This document shows, piece after piece, positions 36,373 through 45,852 of a stretch of DNA of 64,000 bases (the stretch's first letter is position 1; the number at the start of each line of letters is the position of its first letter). Origin of the DNA: Butyricimonas synergistica DSM 23225. Lineage in GTDB: Bacteria; Bacteroidota; Bacteroidia; Bacteroidales; Marinifilaceae. The position numbers and the translations under genes were made by a program. The notes under the pieces are model-generated. The model had not been told where the DNA came from, did no database searches, and saw only the letters and a program-made list of their open reading frames with translations. The stretch is from the NCBI RefSeq assembly GCF_000379665.1, contig NZ_KB903360.1:808175-872174 (forward strand), read 5' to 3'.

Positions 36373-36996
36373 ATGAAAAAAATATTATTGGGATGCATGG
36401 TATTGTTGATATTTGTGGCGTGCACGAAACAGACGGTGTATGATACTGGAATAAGTAGCCCTTATTACGAAGGGTCGATTATGGACTATTTAAGAAGCAA
36501 TGATTACGAGTGGGGATATACTGTACAATTGATAGAACAAGCAGGTTTAAGTGATTTGTTCGAGGGGCGAGTGGACTCCTTGCCTGAAATCACGTTTTTG
36601 GGTATACCAAGCATGACCGTGGAACGGTATATGTATGAAAAAAGGTATGATAGTATTCAACAAATCGATCCTGATATTGCTAAATTTATGGTGCTTCAAC
36701 ACGTGACCAAAGGAAAAATACTGAAAAAAGATGTTGCTTACCGCAATCGGGAATATAAAGCAAATGACCCTTTGCAGGATGGTTGCACGGATATTACCAT
36801 GTTGCAGGGGAATAAGGTGCGTTTTTGGCGGGATAAATCAGATTATGCCGGAGTGCCAGATGCCGGAGCCGAGACGATGAGTTTATGGTCATTGCAAACC
36901 AATTTGCAAATTCCGATGTCCTCTCCGGACATTCAACCCGAGAATGGAGTGGTACATGCTTTAAACTATAACTATGTATTGAGTTTTATACTTTAA
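36373..36996 (+). CDS. Fasciclin-like (FAS1) lipoprotein, locus A
   Basis: The start is taken at the ATG at 36373, giving 207 residues with a lipoprotein signal (MKKILLGCMVLLIFVAC). An upstream in-frame ATG at 36328 overlaps the SusD end. The mature part has FAS1 features: LIEQAGLSDLF, PEITFLGIPS, FMVLQHVTKG, and the C-terminal NGVVHALNYNYVLSF. FAS1 domains are adhesion or ligand-binding folds. Its paralogue in locus B at 56474 shares these segments and occupies the same gene position. It likely sits on the cell surface near the SusCD complex. The role is inferred from context. Confidence 0.78.
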   Translation: MKKILLGCMVLLIFVACTKQTVYDTGISSPYYEGSIMDYLRSNDYEWGYTVQLIEQAGLSDLFEGRVDSLPEITFLGIPSMTVERYMYEKRYDSIQQIDPDIAKFMVLQHVTKGKILKKDVAYRNREYKANDPLQDGCTDITMLQGNKVRFWRDKSDYAGVPDAGAETMSLWSLQTNLQIPMSSPDIQPENGVVHALNYNYVLSFIL

Positions 36997-37007
36997 AATG
37001 GGGAATA

Positions 37008-37562
37008 ATGAGAAATTTATTATACAGTTTGATTATGGTATGCGTGACCTTATCGTGTCACGATATTGCGGAAGGGTATTTGTTCGTGAATGATGCCGGA
37101 TATGATCCTGATTCTTTGTTGGTGAGAACGGATTTGGATTCGGGCATGGTGAAAGGACCGAACCCGAGTTGGGAATATTTTGTATCGGAATTTTATGATT
37201 GGGGACATAAATCGATGACATGGGAGCAGTGGGTGGAAATGTTACATGAAATGGGCGAGTACGAGGAGATAGATGTGCCCGGTAAAGATTACGATCGTGC
37301 GCATTTCGATATACCGTGGGTAAGTACGGCTATTCAGGGCGTGCAAGGGACGAATCCGATTTATGTCTCTATTGCGAAAGTGACGACCGATAAGGGTGAC
37401 GTGGACAAATTCATGGAATACGTGACGGTTCGGGGGGATGGGACTTTTACCGTACCCTTTAAGCATGAGATTCCTTCTGGACGTTACAAGGTGTCTTTGC
37501 ATTTCGAGGGACCAGGACACTCGGCAGATTTTGAGAATATTTTTACGATTATCATACAATAG
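37008..37562 (+). CDS. Small SusCD-associated lipoprotein (locus A)
   Basis: The 184-residue protein has a lipoprotein signal (MRNLLYSLIMVCVTLSC, lipid cysteine at residue 17). It resembles the 141-residue protein of locus B: both have DIAEGYL or DITVGYL after the cysteine and YxPDSLxVxxxLD. Both also have an IPWxSTxIxGVQGTxP block and a C-terminal beta strand pattern PxGRYxxSLxxE. The locus A copy has an insert of about 45 residues (about residues 47-90). I do not recognise the family; it may be a surface accessory protein of the SusCD complex. It lies 11 nt after the FAS1 gene. Confidence 0.65.
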   Translation: MRNLLYSLIMVCVTLSCHDIAEGYLFVNDAGYDPDSLLVRTDLDSGMVKGPNPSWEYFVSEFYDWGHKSMTWEQWVEMLHEMGEYEEIDVPGKDYDRAHFDIPWVSTAIQGVQGTNPIYVSIAKVTTDKGDVDKFMEYVTVRGDGTFTVPFKHEIPSGRYKVSLHFEGPGHSADFENIFTIIIQ

Positions 37563-37568
37563 TTGCAG

Positions 37569-39731
37569 ATGAAGAAAGGTTTTATTATTTTATTTGCGTT
37601 ATTTATTGCAACAGTAGCTCGTGCAGATGGAGGCATGTGGCTGCTGACTCAGTTGAATCAGAAAATAGTAACCATGCAAGAGATGGGGTGCAAGTTGTCG
37701 GCTGAGAAAATTTTTTCCATGAATCACTCTAGCCTGAAAGATGCAATCGTGGGATTGGGTACCGTGGAGCAACCTTTCATGGGATTTTGCACGGGGGAAA
37801 TTGTTTCCGGCGAGGGGTTGATGGTTACGAATCATCATTGTGGTTTACCCTATATTCAACAGCATTCCACCGTGGAGCATGATTACTTGGGAGATGGTTT
37901 TTGGGCTTATGACCGTAGTCAAGAGTTGTCTAACCCGGGGTTGACGGCTTCTATTTTGGAGGGGATCGAGGATGTGACCGAAGTTGTAAACCGTTATTTG
38001 AAAGATGAGATGAGAGAGAATGAACGGGATAAAGTTTTCGAGTCGCTGCAACAACAGATCGTGGAACAGGTGACTCGGGGAACGACTCTTTCAGCCCAGG
38101 TGGTGAGTATGTTCAACGGGAACCAATATTTTTTGTTTGTTTATAAAGTTTACCGGGATGTGCGTCTAGTAGGTGCTCCTCCCCGGAATATCGGAAATTT
38201 TGGGGGAGATACCGATAACTGGGTGTGGCCTCGTCACACGGGGGATTTTTCTTTGTTTCGTATTTACACGGATGCCAATGGAGAACCGGCAGATTATTCT
38301 CCGAACAATATTCCGTTGAAGCCGAAGCACGTATTGCCAATCTCCCTGAAAGGCGTGGAGGAAAATGATTTCACGATGGTTATGGGCTTCCCGGGGATGA
38401 CAAATCGTTACCTCTCGGCGGCTGGTTTACAGTCTGTGGTAGCGACGAATGATGTGCTTTATAAGGTGAATGGCGAAAAGTTGCGAGTGATGCGGGAGGG
38501 AATGGAGAAAGACCCGAAGACGAAGATTCAATATGCTGTGAAGTATGCCCAATGCGCTAATACTTGGAAATATGCTTGTGCGCAGAATGCGGCGGTGAGG
38601 AAGTTAAATTTGATGGGTGGTAAGGAACGCTTGGAGCAAGATTTCACGGCGTGGGTAAATAACGATCCGGCTCGTCAGGCTCGTTACGGGAAGGTATTAC
38701 CCTCTATGCGAAAAGGGTTTGAGGGCACGAAAGAGTTTTCTCTCGTGCAAGATTACGTGATCAATGCCCTTTATCAAGGAGGAGAGGCATATGCTTTTGC
38801 TTTTCAAACGAGTGATTTATTAGATTCGTTATGCAACCGGACGATGAGTCGGGAGAGTCGGGGGCTGATTGTGACAACATTGAAGAGAGTGGCGAGTGAT
38901 TTTTTCAAGGATTTCAATGGAGAAATAGATGCCCGGGTGACAGGAGCAATGCTTCAGTTGTACGCGGAGGAAATGCCTGTGGAGGTTTATCCGGATATTA
39001 TCAAGTGGATTAAACAGAGGTATAAAGGAAATTTTGATCGGTTTGCCCGGGATATGAACCACACGTCGATCTTTATGGATGAAAAGCGCTTTAATGCTTT
39101 CGTGGAACATCCTGATAGAATGAAGTTGGAAAACGATCTTTGTTTTCGGACGGGATTGTCAATAGGGATGCTGTTTGAACAGATGCAGCGTGCAGTTCCT
39201 CAGGTTCTTTATGATGACATAGCATGCGGAAGTCGTCTTTTCGTGAGAGGGTTATTGGAGAGGGAACCGGATAGGGTTTGGGCTCCTGATGCTAATTTCA
39301 CGATTCGCATGACTTATGGCAAGGTGTGTAGTTACACGCCCCGGGATGGTGTACGTTACAATTACCAAACCGAAATGGCTGGTATTTTTGAAAAAGAAAG
39401 TACGAGATCGGGAGAGTATGAAGTGTCGGAGAAACTGGCAGAGCTATATAGAGCAAAAGATTTTGCGCCTTATGGTGAGGATTGGCTTCCGGTTTGTTTT
39501 ATCACGAATAACGATATCACGGGCGGAAACTCCGGTTCTCCTGTTATCAACGCAAACGGCGAGCTTGTGGGGATAGCCTTTGACGGGAACGCTGAGGCTA
39601 TGTCCGGAGATTTGAATTTCGAAAGAAATTTGCAACGTTGTATTTGTCTGGATGTACGCTACTTGTTATTTATCGTGGACAAATACGCGGGGGCTCATAA
39701 TCTGATTCGAGAGATGAATATTGTAAGATAG
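37569..39731 (+). CDS. S46 family dipeptidyl-peptidase, DPP7-like
   Basis: S46 enzymes release dipeptides from the N-terminus of peptides in the periplasm. The ATG at 37569 (720 residues) opens a signal peptide ending in ARA. A TTG two codons upstream is the alternative start. The catalytic histidine is in TNHHCG (about residue 88), the aspartate in RHTGDFSLF (about residue 225), and the serine in GGNSGSPV (about residue 655). The S1-pocket residue 18 after the serine is Gly, as in DPP7; DPP11 has Arg there. So broad or hydrophobic P1 preference is expected rather than acidic. It closes the locus A operon 6 nt after the small lipoprotein gene. Confidence 0.92.
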   Translation: MKKGFIILFALFIATVARADGGMWLLTQLNQKIVTMQEMGCKLSAEKIFSMNHSSLKDAIVGLGTVEQPFMGFCTGEIVSGEGLMVTNHHCGLPYIQQHSTVEHDYLGDGFWAYDRSQELSNPGLTASILEGIEDVTEVVNRYLKDEMRENERDKVFESLQQQIVEQVTRGTTLSAQVVSMFNGNQYFLFVYKVYRDVRLVGAPPRNIGNFGGDTDNWVWPRHTGDFSLFRIYTDANGEPADYSPNNIPLKPKHVLPISLKGVEENDFTMVMGFPGMTNRYLSAAGLQSVVATNDVLYKVNGEKLRVMREGMEKDPKTKIQYAVKYAQCANTWKYACAQNAAVRKLNLMGGKERLEQDFTAWVNNDPARQARYGKVLPSMRKGFEGTKEFSLVQDYVINALYQGGEAYAFAFQTSDLLDSLCNRTMSRESRGLIVTTLKRVASDFFKDFNGEIDARVTGAMLQLYAEEMPVEVYPDIIKWIKQRYKGNFDRFARDMNHTSIFMDEKRFNAFVEHPDRMKLENDLCFRTGLSIGMLFEQMQRAVPQVLYDDIACGSRLFVRGLLEREPDRVWAPDANFTIRMTYGKVCSYTPRDGVRYNYQTEMAGIFEKESTRSGEYEVSEKLAELYRAKDFAPYGEDWLPVCFITNNDITGGNSGSPVINANGELVGIAFDGNAEAMSGDLNFERNLQRCICLDVRYLLFIVDKYAGAHNLIREMNIVR

Positions 39732-39760
39732 AGTGAGTTACAAAGTAATCGTAGTGACAA

Positions 39761-39790
39761 AATGGGATGCCTCTTTGGAAGCATCCCATT
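39761..39790 (+). terminator. Terminator between the S46 gene and rnr
   Basis: A perfect 10-bp stem (39761-39770 with 39781-39790) with a 10-nt loop is followed by a T-rich run. It lies between two convergent genes and may stop both. Confidence 0.75.
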
Positions 39791-39792
39791 CT

Positions 39793-42075
39793 TTATTTCT
39801 TTTTGCGGTTGTTTTTTCTTTCTTTCCTGTTGGAAGCGGCATTACCCCGGCGACCCCGGCGGAGTTTTCGTTCTGGTTTCTCTCGGCGGCTGGCAGATGC
39901 TTTGGGAGCAGCTGCGGGTGCCGTGTTATTGCTTTCACTTCCCACGAGTGAAAAGTCCAGTTGCCGGGCGACAAGATTTGCCTTGGCTACTTTCACGAGG
40001 ACTTGATCGCCGAGTTGGTATATCTTCCGGTGATGGCGTCCCACGATGCAGTAGTTTTCCTCGTCAAATTCGTAATAATCTCCTTCCAGTTCGGTGATGG
40101 AAACAAGTCCCTCGCACTTGGTGTCGTTCAGTTCCACATAGAAACCCCATTGCGTGACACCGGAAATAGTTCCCATGAAATTCTGACCCAATTTATCGCT
40201 CATGAACTCTACCTGTTTGTATTTGATAGAGGCTCTTTCCGCATTGGATGCCACTTGTTCCATGTCAGAACAATGTTTACACATTTCCTCGTATTTTTCT
40301 GCATTGGCAGAGCGCCCCCCGTCGAGATAACGTTGTAACAATCGGTGGGTCATCACATCCGGGTATCGCCGGATGGGAGAGGTGAAGTGGGAATAATAGT
40401 CGAAAGCCAAACCGTAGTGTCCCACGTTTACTGTCGAGTAGACGGCTTTTGCCATGGTACGGATGGCTAATGTTTCAATCATATTCTGTTCCGGACGGTC
40501 TTGCACGTCTTCCATCAATTTGTTCATGGAAGAGGACAATTGCCGGGGAGAAGTTGTCCGAATCCGGTATCCGAATTTCGCTATAAAACGGCTGAAGTCC
40601 TCTAGTTTCTCGCTATTGGGTTGATCGTGGATACGGTACACGAAAGTTTTTGCTTTCTGTCCTTCTTTGATCTTGCCGATTCTCTCGGCGACTTTTTTGT
40701 TAGCAAGTAACATGAACTCCTCGATAAGCTTGTTGGCTTCTTTCGAGCGTTTGAAATATACTCCGGTGGTTTTTCCCTTCTCGTCGATGTCGAAACGTAC
40801 TTCTATACGGTCGAATGCGATAGCGCCGTTTTGGAAACGGGCATCACGTAATTTCTGTGCCAGATTGTTCAGTACCAGTATTTCGGATTTGAAATCACCG
40901 TCTTCGCCCTCTATCATTGCTTGAGCCTCCTCGTAGGTGAAACGTCTGTCCGATTTGATAATCGTTCGCCCGAACCATTGTTTCATGACTTCGGCGTTTT
41001 CGTTCAACTCGAAGACTGCCGAGAAACAGAGTTTCTCTTCGTTCGGGCGCAGGGAACATAACCCGTTTGACAGGTGTTCCGGCAACATGGGGATCGTGCG
41101 ATCCACGAGGTAAACCGAGGTTGCCCGACTGTATGCCTCTTTATCCAGTGTCGAATCGGGAGTCACGTAAAAGCTGACATCCGCAATATGCACGCCGACC
41201 TCGTAATTTCCGTTTTTCAGTTTTTGGATGGAAAGGGCATCATCGAAGTCCTTGGCATCCTTCGGGTCAATCGTGAAGGTCGTGATGTCCCGGAAATCCC
41301 TTCTGTTTTTGATTTCTTCGGCAGGGATGGTGTCTTTTATCTTTTGTGCGGCTTTCTCCACGCTGGCGGGGAATTGCACCGGAAGTTCAAATTCTGCCAT
41401 GATGGCGTTCATCTCGGTATCGTTATCTCCTGGAGTACCCAGTACTTCCAGTACTTTTCCTACCGGGTTCTTTTGATTTTCAGGCCATTCGGTAATCTTG
41501 ACAATGGCTTTTTCACCATCTTTTGCGCCGTTCAACTCGTTCAGCGGGATAAAAATATCATAGGGTAGTTGTTTGCCTGTCGGAACGAGAAAGGCGTACT
41601 GTTTAGAGCATTGGATAATCCCCACGAACGTTTCTTTTTTGCGTTCCAGTATCTCGACAACTTCTCCTTCCGGTCGGCGTTTGGAACTGCGGGCATATAA
41701 CAGCACTTTTACTTTATCCCCGTTTAAAGCGTGTTTCAACCCGACCTGCGGGATAAACACGTCTTCCTTGCATTCGTCAGAAACCAAGTAAGCCGTACCT
41801 TTGGCCGTGAGGTCGATGATGCCTGTGACGTAAATGGTGCTTATTTTCAGCTTGAATTGTCCGGTCGACTCTTCCGTGAGCATATTATCGTTTTTCATCT
41901 CGTGGAGAACGGTCATGATCAGCTGTTTGGCATTCATGTTCTTAATTCTCAGTTGTTGAGCCAATTGCTTGTAATTAAAGCATTGGGTTGGGTTCATGGA
42001 GAATATATCGTATAGCAATCGGTGTAATTCTTTTTTACCGATATCTCGTGTTGTTTTCTTTTCCTTCTTTGACAT
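39793..42075 (-). CDS. rnr: Ribonuclease R
   Basis: RNase R is a processive 3-prime to 5-prime exoribonuclease that degrades structured RNA. The 760-residue protein has an N-terminal winged-helix region and cold-shock domains. The RNB catalytic domain contains DPKDAKDFDDALSI (metal-binding aspartates, about residues 272-285). An S1 domain follows (MGTISGVTQWGFYVELND). The tail is strongly basic (last 35 residues rich in Arg and Lys), typical for RNA binding. It ends at the terminator shared with the S46 gene and reads toward it. Confidence 0.95.
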   Translation of the reverse strand: MSKKEKKTTRDIGKKELHRLLYDIFSMNPTQCFNYKQLAQQLRIKNMNAKQLIMTVLHEMKNDNMLTEESTGQFKLKISTIYVTGIIDLTAKGTAYLVSDECKEDVFIPQVGLKHALNGDKVKVLLYARSSKRRPEGEVVEILERKKETFVGIIQCSKQYAFLVPTGKQLPYDIFIPLNELNGAKDGEKAIVKITEWPENQKNPVGKVLEVLGTPGDNDTEMNAIMAEFELPVQFPASVEKAAQKIKDTIPAEEIKNRRDFRDITTFTIDPKDAKDFDDALSIQKLKNGNYEVGVHIADVSFYVTPDSTLDKEAYSRATSVYLVDRTIPMLPEHLSNGLCSLRPNEEKLCFSAVFELNENAEVMKQWFGRTIIKSDRRFTYEEAQAMIEGEDGDFKSEILVLNNLAQKLRDARFQNGAIAFDRIEVRFDIDEKGKTTGVYFKRSKEANKLIEEFMLLANKKVAERIGKIKEGQKAKTFVYRIHDQPNSEKLEDFSRFIAKFGYRIRTTSPRQLSSSMNKLMEDVQDRPEQNMIETLAIRTMAKAVYSTVNVGHYGLAFDYYSHFTSPIRRYPDVMTHRLLQRYLDGGRSANAEKYEEMCKHCSDMEQVASNAERASIKYKQVEFMSDKLGQNFMGTISGVTQWGFYVELNDTKCEGLVSITELEGDYYEFDEENYCIVGRHHRKIYQLGDQVLVKVAKANLVARQLDFSLVGSESNNTAPAAAPKASASRREKPERKLRRGRRGNAASNRKERKNNRKKK

Positions 42076-42153
42076 AGTCTATTCGTAATTAAGCTACTAA
42101 TGTAGTATATAATTTTTGTTTTTCGTAAAGATGGCTTTAAAAACTAAAAATAA

Positions 42154-42180
42154 AAGCTGCCCGCGAGTGACGGGCAGCTT
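42154..42180 (-). terminator. Terminator after the epimerase gene
   Basis: A perfect 10-bp GC-rich stem (42154-42163 with 42171-42180) with a 7-nt loop is followed on the minus strand by TTTTATTTTTAG. It separates the epimerase gene from rnr. Confidence 0.8.
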
Positions 42181-42203
42181 CAAAATATTATAGAAGAACT
42201 TGA

Positions 42204-43172
42204 TTATTTTACCAAGCCTTTGTCGAATTTCTCTTTCACTTTTACCAACATATCATTGGTCATGCTGGTAAGGTCGTATTTCGGAGCCCAGCCCCATTCC
42301 TCGCGTGCGCAAGTGTCGTCCATGCTGTTAGGCCAGCTGTTGGCGATAGCTTGTTTTACCGGGTCGATTTGGTAATCCATTTTGAAGTCCGGGATATGCT
42401 TGCGGATTTCTGCGGCAATTTGTTCTGGCTCGAAACTCATGGACGCAATGTTAAAGCTGTTCCGGTGTTTCAGTTTGCTCGGGTCAGCTTCCATCAATTG
42501 AACCACAGCGTGCAGGGCATCCGGAATGTACATCATATCCATGTAGGTACCTGCTTCCACGTTACAAGTGAATGAACCTTTGCGGATAGCATCGTAGTAG
42601 ATTTCTACGGCGTAATCCGTGGTACCTCCTCCGGGGAGAGTCACGTATGAGATCAATCCAGGGAAACGTACACTCCGCGTGTCTACCCCGAAGCGGTGGA
42701 AATAATAATCACTCAAAAGTTCTCCGGTCACCTTGCAAACACCATAGATTGTGGTATTTGAACGTTGCAGCGTGTCTTGCGGGGTTTTGTCTTTCGGGGT
42801 ATCGTTACCGAAGGCTCCGATAGAACTCGGCGTGAACACGGCGCAATTGTTATCTTTAGCGATGTACAGCGAATTGGTTAATGCCCCGATGTTGATGTCC
42901 CATGCCAATTTCGGGTTCTTTTCTCCCGTGGCGGACAATAAGGCAACCAAGTTGAAGATGGTGTCGATATTGTATTTTTTCACGATGGCGCTGAAACCCT
43001 CTCCGTCAAGGGCGTTCAACTCCTCGAAAGGACCTGCTTCTGCCAATGCTTTACATTTTTCAGCACTGATATCGGCTGCCACTACATTGTTATCTCCATA
43101 GATAGATCTCAAATAGGGAACCAGTTCGGAACCGATTTGTCCCCCTGCACCAACGATTAATATTTTCTTCAT
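42204..43172 (-). CDS. NAD-dependent epimerase/dehydratase family protein, L-threonine 3-dehydrogenase type
   Basis: The 322-residue short-chain dehydrogenase has the Rossmann motif GAGGQIG (residues 8-14) and a catalytic-type YGVCK motif (YxxxK, about residues 142-146). It also has the TPSSIGAFG segment and the VRFPGLISY ... GGGTTDYAVEIYYDA block. That block is typical of SDR-type L-threonine dehydrogenases, which oxidise threonine to 2-amino-3-ketobutyrate. No 2-amino-3-ketobutyrate CoA ligase gene (kbl) is adjacent. A generic nucleotide-sugar epimerase is the alternative. It is monocistronic, with its own terminator. Confidence 0.82.
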   Translation of the reverse strand: MKKILIVGAGGQIGSELVPYLRSIYGDNNVVAADISAEKCKALAEAGPFEELNALDGEGFSAIVKKYNIDTIFNLVALLSATGEKNPKLAWDINIGALTNSLYIAKDNNCAVFTPSSIGAFGNDTPKDKTPQDTLQRSNTTIYGVCKVTGELLSDYYFHRFGVDTRSVRFPGLISYVTLPGGGTTDYAVEIYYDAIRKGSFTCNVEAGTYMDMMYIPDALHAVVQLMEADPSKLKHRNSFNIASMSFEPEQIAAEIRKHIPDFKMDYQIDPVKQAIANSWPNSMDDTCAREEWGWAPKYDLTSMTNDMLVKVKEKFDKGLVK

Positions 43173-43281
43173 CTCGATAGTTTTTTATGACGAACGATGT
43201 TACTTTTCTATATTAGATTGTAGCGCGAAAATAGTTATTTTAAAACGTTAGCGACTAACAAAAGAGAATTTTTTTTGCCTT

Positions 43282-43767
43282 TTAACTGAAAATTTGTTCG
43301 TCGGAACGACCTTCTGCTTCATAATATTCATCTATCTGTAAGTTAGAAGCTTTGTAGGCGGCTACGGCGAGTTGATCGCAACGCTCGTTCTCGGGTATGC
43401 TGGCGTGTCCTTTTATCCAGACGAACTTCACGTTATGCTTGCGGTAAACGACTAGAAATTTTTGCCACAAGTCAGGATTCTTTTTGTTTTTGAACCTTGT
43501 TTTTTCCCAACCGAATACCCATCCTTTCTCGACGGCATCGACCACGTATTTCGAGTCGGAGTAGACCGTGACGTTGCTTCCTGGGAAACGCAGGGCGTTC
43601 AGCCCGATGATAACGGCAAGCAATTCCATACGGTTGTTGGTCGTGAGCCGGAATCCTTCCGACAATTCTTTCCGGTGTGGTCCCGCCATGAGCACGACCC
43701 CGTATCCCCCGGGTCCTGGATTCCCGCTAGCTGCACCGTCCGTGTATATTGTAATTTCTTGTGGCAT
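43282..43767 (-). CDS. rnhA: Ribonuclease HI
   Basis: RNase HI cleaves RNA in RNA-DNA hybrids in the cytoplasm. The 161-residue protein has all catalytic acids: D10 (YTDGAASGNPGPGG), E48 (NNRMELLAV), D71 (VYSDSKYV) and D131 (ERCDQLAV), with H121 (KGHAS) as the proton-relay histidine. It has the full basic protrusion region (KGWVFGWEKTRFKNKKNPDLW), so it is the bacterial long form. It is divergent from the thioredoxin lipoprotein gene upstream. Confidence 0.96.
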   Translation of the reverse strand: MPQEITIYTDGAASGNPGPGGYGVVLMAGPHRKELSEGFRLTTNNRMELLAVIIGLNALRFPGSNVTVYSDSKYVVDAVEKGWVFGWEKTRFKNKKNPDLWQKFLVVYRKHNVKFVWIKGHASIPENERCDQLAVAAYKASNLQIDEYYEAEGRSDEQIFS

Positions 43768-43947
43768 ATAAAATATTTGAGGGTGTAAAAATAAATATTT
43801 ACTTTGATATTTTTCCTCTATTGTTGTGTAAGATCATTTATTTCGGCAGATAGCAAATATTTCTTGTGATTTGTTAATAATATAATTATATTTATCACGA
43901 TAAAAAGGACGGCTTTTGTGTTTGAGTGGGATTCATGTTTTAAATCA

Positions 43948-45852
43948 ATGAATATGATAAAAAGATTTCTTGTATTGATTGTTTGCGTGTTTGTCGGTTT
44001 GTTCATGGCTTGCCGGACGGGCGTGCATGTGATAGATTACCCGGCGTTTCAGGTAAAGAATACTTCCAGCCTGGAGATCACCAGGTTGGAGAGGAACGAT
44101 ACCGTGACCGTCGTGTATGCCGAGGTTTATCAGGAACCCGGAAGTTGGATTCGGGTAGCTTCAAGTATGTATATTCAGGCAGAAGGACAGAAATACCTGA
44201 TTCGAGGGGCGGATGGGTTGAAATTGGATGAAGTTTTTTGGATGCCCGATTCCGGGAAGTATGCTTTTAAATTGTTTTTTCCCCCGCTATCAAGAAGGGT
44301 GAGCATGGTAGATATTATTGAGGACCGGATGAACGTGAGGGGATGGCATATTTGGGGACTTAGCCTGAATCCCGGGATAGAGATCGCCCCGTCGGCAATT
44401 CGGTGCGAGATGGCTGCACGGGACTGGCAAAAAGCGAATGTTTTGCCCCCGGCAGAATTGAAAATGGGGAAAACGAAGGTGAAAGTGATCTTGTGTGGTT
44501 ACCATGAATTGATGGACGGGCGAGAGGTTAGCCTTAGCGTTAGCGACCTATTCGGCGGGAGGGGTGAGTTTTCCAAAAGCATAGATGGCAACCATAGTTG
44601 TACTTTTGAATTTGATCAGTATGCCACGGGTGGGGTGTACGTGGATAATGCCCTTTTTCATTTGATGTTTTTTTCCGCTCCCGGTGATGACGTGGAGGTG
44701 TACGTGGATTTGCAAGAAGCAACCCGGCGGGCATCCCGTTACCAGAAAGATCGGATGAAAGCCTATCCTTTGGCTTATATCGTCGGGAATAGTGAATATA
44801 CCTCGTTGAATAATGATTTGCAAGGGCAGAATACGACTATCGAGTTTTTTCCGGAATCTTTTTACTCGGAAATTCTGGGGATGAATGCTGACGAGTACAC
44901 GAATCACGTGATGAAATATTATCGGGCAGCTTTGGATAGTCTGGTAAATGATGCGACTTTACCGGAGGGGGTGAAGCAATACATGAAAGTCAATTTGAGA
45001 AGTCGGGCGGCAATCCTGATTTGTAGTGGAGAAGGTTATTTAGAGCAGGCGCATCGTCGTGCGAACCATATTGATTGGAACCAACGGGTAATAGATTTTA
45101 AGGCTCCGGCATTCACGGATAAACACTTTGCGATATTGGAAGAGTTGGAGTTGAATCATTCGGATATGCTGTATTCCGAGAATTTCCCCTATTGCTTCAA
45201 GTGCGTTGCTTACCGTGTGACTTCGCTCGAGCGGTTGGAACAGTTGTTGGGAGTTGATAAAGGTTTTTTGATAGATTACTTTAAATTGCGAGGGATATAT
45301 GACCAGCTGGAAAACCTGAATTCCTTGACGGCAGAACAGCAGGAAAATCTGGCTTCCGTTGATCCTTATTATGCCCAGGCTTTCGAGCAAATGAGAAAAA
45401 AGATCGAAGCTGACGTGATCGAAAGCATGGTCAAAGTGGGTGACCGAATCCGGGAAACTCCTCGGGTAGCGGACGAGAAGTTGATTGACGCTATCGCTGC
45501 CCGTTACAAGGGGAAAGTCGTGCTTATCGATTTTTGGGCCACGTGGTGCGCACCTTGTCGGGAGTCCATTGCCCGGTTCGAGCCAAGGAAGAAACAATTC
45601 GAAAATGACCGGGTGGTTTTCGTTTACATTACCGGGGAGCATGCCCCGAAAACGAAATGGTTGGAGATGATCGGGGATATACAAGGCGAACACTATCGAT
45701 TGGACGGGAAACAATGGAATTATGTTTGTCGACAATTCAAGATTGACGGCATCCCTTCTTACATGGTCGTGGACAAGAAGGGAAAAGTTCAATTGAGAAA
45801 TGATTTCCGGGATATAGGAATCGAAACGGGATTGCGTCAAGTGCTAGACTGA
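43948..45852 (+). CDS. TlpA-like thioredoxin-domain lipoprotein
   Basis: The ATG at 43948 opens a lipoprotein signal (MIKRFLVLIVCVFVGLFMAC); an ATG two codons later is equally good, and an earlier GTG/TTG region is unlikely. The roughly 634-residue protein has an N-terminal beta-rich region and a helical middle. A C-terminal thioredoxin domain carries VLIDFWATWCAPC (CAPC motif, about residues 533-536) and the cis-proline segment DGIPSYMVVD. Such proteins act as periplasmic thiol-disulfide reductases in Bacteroidetes. Its stop codon overlaps the end of a convergent GNAT gene by 9 nt. The redox partner is unknown. Confidence 0.85.
   Translation: MNMIKRFLVLIVCVFVGLFMACRTGVHVIDYPAFQVKNTSSLEITRLERNDTVTVVYAEVYQEPGSWIRVASSMYIQAEGQKYLIRGADGLKLDEVFWMPDSGKYAFKLFFPPLSRRVSMVDIIEDRMNVRGWHIWGLSLNPGIEIAPSAIRCEMAARDWQKANVLPPAELKMGKTKVKVILCGYHELMDGREVSLSVSDLFGGRGEFSKSIDGNHSCTFEFDQYATGGVYVDNALFHLMFFSAPGDDVEVYVDLQEATRRASRYQKDRMKAYPLAYIVGNSEYTSLNNDLQGQNTTIEFFPESFYSEILGMNADEYTNHVMKYYRAALDSLVNDATLPEGVKQYMKVNLRSRAAILICSGEGYLEQAHRRANHIDWNQRVIDFKAPAFTDKHFAILEELELNHSDMLYSENFPYCFKCVAYRVTSLERLEQLLGVDKGFLIDYFKLRGIYDQLENLNSLTAEQQENLASVDPYYAQAFEQMRKKIEADVIESMVKVGDRIRETPRVADEKLIDAIAARYKGKVVLIDFWATWCAPCRESIARFEPRKKQFENDRVVFVYITGEHAPKTKWLEMIGDIQGEHYRLDGKQWNYVCRQFKIDGIPSYMVVDKKGKVQLRNDFRDIGIETGLRQVLD

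Noticed and set aside
38821-39110. Other-strand frames in the S46 gene and similar shadows in susC genes
   Set aside because: They are complementary to strongly conserved coding regions and carry no recognisable features.
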